Shown here: positions 58,186-64,000 of the stretch, one piece after another
Position numbering within the stretch: position 1 is the first letter of the stretch
Layout: each line of letters begins with the position of its first letter
DNA from: Algoriphagus sp.
Lineage (GTDB): Bacteria > Bacteroidota > Bacteroidia > Cytophagales > Cyclobacteriaceae
Direction: 5' to 3'
NCBI RefSeq assembly: GCF_030694375.1
Contig: NZ_JAUXYL010000023.1
Coordinates: 124,001-188,000 of the forward strand
Length of the DNA stretch: 64,000 nt
The notes under the pieces: generated by a model
The model's database searches: none
What the model saw: the letters and a program-made list of their open reading frames with translations, nothing else
Told to the model about the DNA's origin: nothing
Made by a program: the position numbers and the translations under genes

Positions 58186-61100
58186 ATGAGCGATTCCATT
58201 TTTCAGACCTACCTCAATCGGCTCACAGACCTGTCTTCCAAAAACAAGTCGCTCTATATGCCAAAGATCGAGGGCTCAGGAATGATTGATATCCGTGATT
58301 TCGATTTTTTAAATGGTGAACCGGCCTTCGGAGTGCTTCAAAATCTCATTCAGGGGAAAAGGCAAATTCCCCTCATTCCTGAAATTGACCCCAGGTTAGG
58401 CGATACGAATCAACTTTCAAAAAACCTATCCAGACTTGCTTTTAGGGATCAATTACTTCAGGAAGAGACCGGCGAGCTAAGCCTTTTTACAGGATGGCCT
58501 TATGTGGAGGGAAAGTTAATCAACGGCCAAATACTAAGAGCTCCGATTCTGCTCCTTCCGGTGAGTTTGAAAAGGGAAAAAGGAAACTGGTACTTATTGG
58601 CCGAAAATTCATGGCAATGGAATCCTGCGTTTCTTTTGGCCTATAGGCATGCGATCAGAAGCGAAATCAACACAGAATCACTGGATGAGGCTTTGCAGGG
58701 ATTTGCCACTGATTCCATAGAATTTCGAACTCAACTTTCAAAAATTATATCTGAAAATTTCGCCCTACAACTCAGTGCGGTAATTTTCGAAGATCAAATT
58801 ACCCCTTTTCCCAATTCTCAAATCAGCTTGGATCAAAGTGTTTTTGAAGATGGGAAATTAAAACTTAAGACCTACGCGGTCCTGGGTCAATTTGCCCAGA
58901 AAGGAAGTTTTCTTTTTAGGGAGTACGAAGAATTGATCTCAGAGCAATCCGAAATCTCACTGGAGGGGCTATTTCAACAGTTCTTTGCGAATGATGAGAA
59001 TCTACCCATTCCTAGTGAAGAGCAGCTTTTTCCGGTTTTTCCACTAGATGCTTCTCAGGAAAATGTTCTGGTAAAAGTTCGTCAGGGGAAAAGCGTTGTT
59101 GTCGAAGGTCCACCTGGCACGGGCAAATCTCAACTGATCGCCAATTTGGTTTCTGATTACATCGCAAGAGGAAAAAAAGTGCTGGTCGTGTCCCAAAAGC
59201 GTGCTGCTTTGGATGTGGTCTTTGAGCGAATGGAGAAGGCGGGGTTTGGGGATTTTTTGGGATTGGTGCATGATTTTCGTGCAGATCATAAGCTGCTGTA
59301 TGAGAAAATCAAAAAGCAGATAGATTCGATAGAACCTTATCAGGAATTAAATCGGGGAATCGATTCGATTCAGTTGGAGCGTGAGATTTCCCGGCTTTCC
59401 AGAACGATATCACGACTCTCCGAAAAGTTTGAGAATTTTCGTTCTGAACTTTTCAATCCACAACCTGCCGGAATTCCTGTCAAAGCAATGTATAGAAATG
59501 TGGCATTGGATAAGCCGGCATTACGTGAATCCGGTCTTTTGCTCAAATTGGATTACCAACAATCCCTTGATTTTGAAAAGGAGTTCAAGATTTTCCACGG
59601 ATATTCTAAAAAGTTCAACAACACTTTTTGGGAAAATCGGATATCTTTTTCAGCAGTGGAGCCGGGAGATTTTGGGAGAATCCACCAAAGTTTGCTAGAC
59701 TTAGATAGGATCAGAAAGTCATTTCCCTCTGGTTTTGAGCAGCGTAGATGGACTGATTTTTTAAGCTCGATTATCCATTCGACAACAGCCTCAGAGCGGC
59801 TTTTCCATCTACAAGAAAGCCTGAATCAGCTTCCAAAGGCTAAGATTTCTTTTTCCCTTCTATTTCAAAAAGTAGAAATCAAAAAACTGAATCAGATTCA
59901 AAGGTGGATTATCAAAGCCCAAACTGAGCTTTCAAAGTTGAGTTTGGTCAATATGTCTGAGTTGAAAAATCTAGAAATTCTAAATTCTGAATTGGAGATT
60001 TTACTTCCAAAATCGAAATCTTTTTTTGGAAAAATCTTTGCCGCTTGGAGTAAAAGTAAGTTTCCGCTAAGCTTTCAGCTTATGGATGGTAATGGACTTA
60101 AACTCAATTTTGAATCCCTTTCCCAAATTCAGAAAGAAGCCAAAACCCTTATTCGATTGTTTAACGAATATTCTGACTTGCCTCTTGTTCAGGGTTTTCC
60201 GAGGGAGCAATTTTCTCCGGAAAAACTGGACGAACAATTGAAGCAGATTAATCATATTTTGAATTGGGAAAAGCTTTGGAATGATTTTCCCGAGATTCAA
60301 TACTTGACTTCCTGGGCCAAATTGGAGTTTGTATCGTTTCAATCTCAATTATCAACTCTTGCAGATTGGACGCGGGAATTTCAGAAATCAGTACAAGGCT
60401 TGCGGCTGTGGCTTGTTCCAAGTCAAATTATGGCTGGGCTGAGTGATAATTCTAGCCAGTTTTCATTTGGTAATGAATTGATTCTAAATCAGGCTTTCTC
60501 GGAGTTAGTAGCGTTTGATCGTTTTCTCAAAAATTGGGAGCCGGAGAAAAGACAATTAGCTGAAGCGCTGGAAAGTCAATTTGCAGATCAGCAGGAGGGA
60601 GCAAAAGTCTCTGCATTTCGAAATGGCTGGTATCTCGCCTGGATTGCGGAATTGGAACGTAGAACCCCTTCGCTTGCCGAGGCGGGAAGTTTGAAGTTGG
60701 CTCAGGAAATGGATGAACTGAAAACGGCAATTCTGGAAAAGCGGAAAATCTCCCGGCACATGGCTTTACTCCGACTTCGGGAGCAGGTAAGTTCGCAACT
60801 TGAGTTTAATCGCCTGGGGAATCGGTTGACTTACCGTGAGCTTTTACATCAAGTCAGTAAAAAACGGCAGCGTTGGTCAATTCGCAAGCTGGTGGAGGAA
60901 TTGGGAGTGGAGGTTTTTAGAATTTTGCCTTGTTGGCTGGCAAGTCCGGAGACAGTTTCGGCTTTGTTTCCTTTGCATCAGGATTTTGATCTGGTCATTT
61001 TTGATGAAGCTTCCCAATGTCCGGTGGAACGGGGTTTACCTGCCATGCTCCGCGGAAAACAGGTGGTTGTTGCGGGTGATTCCAAACAACTTCGACCTTC

Positions 61101-62073
61101 CGACTTTTATCAGGTCAAATGGGAATCGGACGGGGAAGGCATGGAATATGAAGCTGAGTCACTTCTGGAATTGGCGGGACATTTCTTTGAAAAAAATCAG
61201 CTAAAAGGCCATTATCGTTCCGAAGACCCGGCTTTAATTCATTTTTCCAATGCACATTTTTACGAAAATCAATTAGAGACTTTGCCTGATTACCAAACTG
61301 TCAAGATTGGAAAATCGCCCTTTTCCTGGGAAAAAACAGAAGGAATCTGGGAAAATCAGATGAATAAAATGGAGGCGGACGCAGTGGTGGAACGGGTGAA
61401 AACCATTCGAGAAAGCTATCCTGAGGATTCGATTGGAATCGTGACCGGAAATTATTTCCAAATGGAACTGATCCGGGAGAAGTTGTGGAAAGCAGGTATT
61501 CAGGATGGGGAAATTAAAGTTCGGAACATCGAAAATGTGCAGGGAGATGAGTTTGATCAGGTGATTCTTTCTTTGGGATATGCGCCCAATCGTGAAGGGA
61601 AGCTGATCACTAACTTTGGTCTTCTAGGTAAGTCAGGAGCTGAAAATCGGCTGAACGTAGCGATCACGCGAGCGCGAAAGATGATGCATGTGATCAATTC
61701 GATCGAACCGGAGGATTTCCGTTCCGGACAGCTTCAAAATCCGGGTTTGATATTGCTAAGGGAGTTTTTGGGTTTTGTGAAAGCTCAGTCGAAAGTTCGG
61801 AATATTCCGACTCCAGACGTAAAGACCTTGGGTTACGAATCAGACTGGAGTCTAAAAAGCAAACTACTGGAATCGGATGCCGCTTTTTCAAAGGAAATCC
61901 CTTCTTCTGTGATGGACTTGTTGAAGATAGATTTTGCTGGTGATCAAACTGCTGTTTTGACGGATGATCAGCGATTTTTTAATTCACCAACAGCCAAATC
62001 TGCTTTGGCTTATCATCCTATTTTGCTGGAGGAGAAAGGCTGGATTTGGGAATGGGTGTGGAGCAGGTTTTAG
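58186..62073 (+). CDS. Large SF1 (UPF1-like) DNA/RNA helicase
   Basis: 1295 residues, AAA_11/AAA_12 type. Motif I GPPGTGKSQLIANL near 308, motif Ia LVVSQKRAALDVVFERM, motif II/III DLVIFDEASQCPVERGLPAMLRGKQVVVAGDSKQLRPSDF near 936, motif V NVQGDEFDQVILSLGYAP and motif VI NRLNVAITRARKMMHVI near 1155. A helical region of about 570 residues lies between Ia and II. The first 270 residues and the last 120 match no motif except a weak nuclease-like tail. The ATG abuts the SDR stop. Confidence 0.85.
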   Translation: MSDSIFQTYLNRLTDLSSKNKSLYMPKIEGSGMIDIRDFDFLNGEPAFGVLQNLIQGKRQIPLIPEIDPRLGDTNQLSKNLSRLAFRDQLLQEETGELSLFTGWPYVEGKLINGQILRAPILLLPVSLKREKGNWYLLAENSWQWNPAFLLAYRHAIRSEINTESLDEALQGFATDSIEFRTQLSKIISENFALQLSAVIFEDQITPFPNSQISLDQSVFEDGKLKLKTYAVLGQFAQKGSFLFREYEELISEQSEISLEGLFQQFFANDENLPIPSEEQLFPVFPLDASQENVLVKVRQGKSVVVEGPPGTGKSQLIANLVSDYIARGKKVLVVSQKRAALDVVFERMEKAGFGDFLGLVHDFRADHKLLYEKIKKQIDSIEPYQELNRGIDSIQLEREISRLSRTISRLSEKFENFRSELFNPQPAGIPVKAMYRNVALDKPALRESGLLLKLDYQQSLDFEKEFKIFHGYSKKFNNTFWENRISFSAVEPGDFGRIHQSLLDLDRIRKSFPSGFEQRRWTDFLSSIIHSTTASERLFHLQESLNQLPKAKISFSLLFQKVEIKKLNQIQRWIIKAQTELSKLSLVNMSELKNLEILNSELEILLPKSKSFFGKIFAAWSKSKFPLSFQLMDGNGLKLNFESLSQIQKEAKTLIRLFNEYSDLPLVQGFPREQFSPEKLDEQLKQINHILNWEKLWNDFPEIQYLTSWAKLEFVSFQSQLSTLADWTREFQKSVQGLRLWLVPSQIMAGLSDNSSQFSFGNELILNQAFSELVAFDRFLKNWEPEKRQLAEALESQFADQQEGAKVSAFRNGWYLAWIAELERRTPSLAEAGSLKLAQEMDELKTAILEKRKISRHMALLRLREQVSSQLEFNRLGNRLTYRELLHQVSKKRQRWSIRKLVEELGVEVFRILPCWLASPETVSALFPLHQDFDLVIFDEASQCPVERGLPAMLRGKQVVVAGDSKQLRPSDFYQVKWESDGEGMEYEAESLLELAGHFFEKNQLKGHYRSEDPALIHFSNAHFYENQLETLPDYQTVKIGKSPFSWEKTEGIWENQMNKMEADAVVERVKTIRESYPEDSIGIVTGNYFQMELIREKLWKAGIQDGEIKVRNIENVQGDEFDQVILSLGYAPNREGKLITNFGLLGKSGAENRLNVAITRARKMMHVINSIEPEDFRSGQLQNPGLILLREFLGFVKAQSKVRNIPTPDVKTLGYESDWSLKSKLLESDAAFSKEIPSSVMDLLKIDFAGDQTAVLTDDQRFFNSPTAKSALAYHPILLEEKGWIWEWVWSRF

Positions 62074-62092
62074 AAGGCTGAATTCATAAGTA

Positions 62093-62220
62093 AGAAAGTT
62101 TACCTGCCGGAAGTAGGCTGAAAAAGTAGGCAGTGGCAGTATGCTTTATAGAAGAAAGAGACGAGATATAATAAACAAGACAGAGGCAAGAACCGAGATG
62201 CAAGAGCTGAGATTGTTGAG
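62093..62220 (+). repeat. Heptamer/word array downstream of the helicase
   Basis: Begins with an AAAGTTTACC..CCGGA.GTAGGCTGAAAA block that recurs inverted at 43101-43141, then AGTAGG/CAGTGG units, then GCAAGAA/GCAAGAG/CTGAGAT units at 7-nt spacing. Sense orientation relative to the helicase. Confidence 0.75.
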
Positions 62221-62268
62221 AGTCAAATATTTTTTATTAAATCCTTTATATATACTTTATTGCACTAT

Positions 62269-62311
62269 AAATCAGTCATTAAATTTTAATTTATTGATTA
62301 ATGAATGATTT
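62269..62311. promoter_or_regulatory. hipB: Inverted repeat, candidate hipB operator 1
   Basis: AAATCAGTCATTAA at 62269-62282 and TTAATGAATGATTT at 62298-62311, 13 of 14 positions complementary, 15-bp spacer. Shares the AATGAATGA core with the repeat nearest hipB. Confidence 0.45.
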
Positions 62312-62451
62312 ATCATTTATTATTCAATTTTTTCCTGTAATTTTTCTTCTGACTACTTACCTCTTTGGCTGTAGCGAATTGAATCGATTTCTTTGTTTTT
62401 TTTACATCGTAATACTTATGTCTTGAAACTAGTGTCTTTGCGTATTTCGAT

Positions 62452-62493
62452 TCTTGGCTCTTGTTTCTTGCATCTAGCCTCTAAAATCTAATT
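62452..62493 (-). repeat. Six heptamers (TCTTGNN family) upstream of hipB
   Basis: TCTTGGC, TCTTGTT, TCTTGCA and three TCTANNN-type units in strict 7-nt steps. The first two units match 20658-20671. Complementary to the GCAAGAG units at 62185-62206, so the two bracket the AT-rich hip upstream region. Confidence 0.78.
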
Positions 62494-62504
62494 TTGATTG
62501 ATTT

Positions 62505-62543
62505 TTCATTCATTAAATTGTATATTTGATCATAATGAATGAA
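62505..62543. promoter_or_regulatory. hipB: Inverted repeat, candidate hipB operator 2
   Basis: TTCATTCATTA at 62505-62515 and its exact reverse complement at 62533-62543, 17-bp spacer. It ends nine bases before the hipB ATG, the position expected for autoregulation by an XRE protein. Confidence 0.55.
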
Positions 62544-62552
62544 TTTTAAGTC

Positions 62553-62888
62553 ATGGATATAGCGCAGTTATCGGATATGGCGATCCTCAGGATGATTGGG
62601 GATTTCATCAAAAAGAAGCGAATGGCACTCAATAAGACCCAGGATACTCTGGCTGAGGAGGCGAGCATCAGCAGGTCTACCTTAAGTTTGCTTGAGCGGG
62701 GAGAGAAGGTTAATCTCATCACGCTGATTCAGGTGCTTCGGGTTTTGGATGAGTTGCAGATTTTAGAGGCTTTTGAAGTGAGGCAGCAGATCAGTCCGAT
62801 CGAATACATCAAGCTTCAAAAGAAATACGAGCGTCAGCGGGTCCGCAATACTGATGTGGCTGCCGATAATCCTCCCTCCGAATGGTAA
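62553..62888 (+). CDS. hipB: HipB-like XRE antitoxin/repressor
   Basis: 111 residues. One helix-turn-helix of the Cro/CI type: MALNKTQDTLAEEASISRSTLSLLERGEKVNLITLIQVLRVLDEL. The C-terminus is polar and ends in SEW; E. coli HipB also ends in Trp. It should neutralise HipA and repress the operon. The ATG at 62553 follows a strong inverted repeat, and the stop overlaps the hipA start by seven bases. Confidence 0.9.
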   Translation: MDIAQLSDMAILRMIGDFIKKKRMALNKTQDTLAEEASISRSTLSLLERGEKVNLITLIQVLRVLDELQILEAFEVRQQISPIEYIKLQKKYERQRVRNTDVAADNPPSEW

Positions 62889-64000
62889 TTGCAGCTGAGG
62901 TCTGGATTTGGGGTAAATTGGCTGGAGCAGTGCTTTGGGATGAATCTCAACAATTAGCCAGTTTTGAGTTTGACGGTGATTTTTTGAATTCGGGCTGGGA
63001 TATTGCGCCGATAACCATGCCTTTGAGTCAGGGTAAGCGTCTTCATTCCTTTCCGGAAATCCGGCGTGGGCGAAGTGATTCTTTTGATACTTTCAAAGGA
63101 CTTCCGGGGCTTTTGGCAGATATGCTTCCTGACAAGTACGGCAATCAACTCATCAATGCATGGTTGGTGCAAAATGGCCGTCCCACGGATAGTCTTAATC
63201 CGGTCGAATTGCTTTGTTTTATAGGGAGAAGGGGAGTAGGAGCACTGGAAATCAAGCCTTCATTACGAACCGAGATGGCAATGGCGACAGATTTGGAAAT
63301 TGACAGTCTGGTAGGCATGGCCAATAAAATCCTGAATTCAAGGGAGGATTTTCGAACGGATCTTTCGAAGGAGGAGGAAGCTGCACTGACGGATATTCTT
63401 AAAATAGGCACCTCGGCAGGTGGAGCCCGTGCCAAAGCGGTCATCGCTTTTAATCCCAAAACCGGAGAGGTGAAAAGTGGTCAGGTAGAGGCGCCAAAAG
63501 GCTTTTCACACTGGTTGATTAAGTTTGACGGAGTGACAGATACACAGTTTGGGACATCGGTTGGGTATGGTCGTGTGGAAATGGCCTATTACCTGATGGC
63601 TCAGGCGGCCGGGATTCAGATGAATGAATGTAGACTCTTGGAGGAAAACGGTCGGGCGCACTTCATGACCAAGCGTTTTGACCGGACGGATGATGGCGGA
63701 AAAATCCACATGCAGAGCCTATGCGGATTGAGGCACTTTGACTTCAACCAAGTAGGAGTTTATAGCTATGAGCAGGTATTTGAGACGATGCGAATGCTAC
63801 GCTTGCCTTATCCTGATGCGGAGCAGCTTTTTGTGCGGATGGTATTTAATGTTTTGGCCAGAAACTGTGACGATCACACCAAAAACTTTGCATTTCTGAT
63901 GGATCAAAGTGGTAAATGGAGCTTATCACCGGGCTATGATATTTGCCATGCTTACCGACCGGGAAGTATGTGGGTAAGCGCTCAATCGTTGATGGTGAAT
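62882..64000 (+). CDS. hipA: HipA-like serine/threonine kinase toxin (3' end outside window)
   Basis: Frame open to the window end; 373 residues visible. It starts at ATG 62882 inside hipB (MVIAAEVWIWGKLAGAVLWDE), the usual HipA beta-barrel N-domain opening, followed by GLPGLLADMLPDKYGNQLI. Then the Gly-Ser loop IGTSAGGARAKAVIAF, WLIKFDG with the ATP Lys, and the catalytic NCDDHTKNFAFL (HxxN-like, near residue 330). HipA inactivates glutamyl-tRNA synthetase in E. coli; the target here is unknown. About 60 residues are probably missing. Confidence 0.92.
   Translation, partial: MVIAAEVWIWGKLAGAVLWDESQQLASFEFDGDFLNSGWDIAPITMPLSQGKRLHSFPEIRRGRSDSFDTFKGLPGLLADMLPDKYGNQLINAWLVQNGRPTDSLNPVELLCFIGRRGVGALEIKPSLRTEMAMATDLEIDSLVGMANKILNSREDFRTDLSKEEEAALTDILKIGTSAGGARAKAVIAFNPKTGEVKSGQVEAPKGFSHWLIKFDGVTDTQFGTSVGYGRVEMAYYLMAQAAGIQMNECRLLEENGRAHFMTKRFDRTDDGGKIHMQSLCGLRHFDFNQVGVYSYEQVFETMRMLRLPYPDAEQLFVRMVFNVLARNCDDHTKNFAFLMDQSGKWSLSPGYDICHAYRPGSMWVSAQSLMVN

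Overview
The window looks like a chromosomal stretch of a Bacteroidota bacterium, most likely a Cytophagia/Cyclobacteriaceae member such as an Algoriphagus relative. This is inferred from protein style, not from a search. Supporting signs are the Bacteroidetes-type LptD, DUF4197, KTSC, DUF4268 and DUF1080 families, the lack of clear Shine-Dalgarno sequences, promoter-like TAnnTTTG boxes (27580, 43634, 44185), and short palindromic intergenic repeats. No rRNA, tRNA, CRISPR array, phage or complete insertion sequence is visible. Most of the window is housekeeping chromosome with short operons.

Layout. 1-12.1 kb: end of proline dehydrogenase, lysS, a DUF4197 lipoprotein, arginine deiminase, lptD head-to-head with an amidase, a methylcrotonyl-CoA-type carboxyltransferase, a transglutaminase-like protein and a redoxin. 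12-15.5 kb: a phosphopantetheinyl transferase diverging from a coupled WD40-DivIVA-folB-DUF4268 run. 15.6-24 kb: PhyH dioxygenase, Gfo/Idh/MocA oxidoreductase, M48 protease, an aldo/keto reductase-Rid fusion and an APC permease. 24-29.3 kb: pta-ackA, a J-domain/KTSC protein and a CDF transporter. 29.6-35.9 kb: a small surface-glycan cluster (GT2, GNAT, WecE-like aminotransferase, two polytopic membrane proteins). 36-41.8 kb: a HesB-like protein without its C-terminal cysteines, an operon ending in dtd, a sulfatase and hicAB. 41.9-46 kb: thiL, methylmalonyl-CoA epimerase, an A-type Fe-S carrier, gcvT-comB. 46.4-58.2 kb: a BamA/TamA-like barrel, MazG-SDR-DUF1080, an M81 peptidase lipoprotein, a class V aminotransferase, an unusual two-cassette ABC ATPase, rlmD and an SDR. 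58.2-64 kb: a 1295-residue SF1 helicase and a hipBA module cut by the window end.

The most unusual signal is not a gene. Many intergenic regions are runs of degenerate 7-nt units. They begin at, or overlap, a stop codon (putA end, DUF4197, lptD, carboxyltransferase, AKR-Rid, pta, thiL, mce, BamA-like, helicase). The same word families (CAGTNNN, purine-rich GGAAGTT-like, NNCAAGA, TCAATNN) appear on the sense strand of the preceding gene. The 7-nt register is kept while the word changes, and some arrays are followed by an inverted arm. They resemble in unit length the heptanucleotide short tandem repeats known from cyanobacteria, but here they look like 3'-UTR elements. Separate hairpin families (GTGAGTG-loop-CACTCAC, ACCTGNCTGC, a GACCTGTCAGG palindrome, and a 117-bp MITE-like element) share the same spaces.
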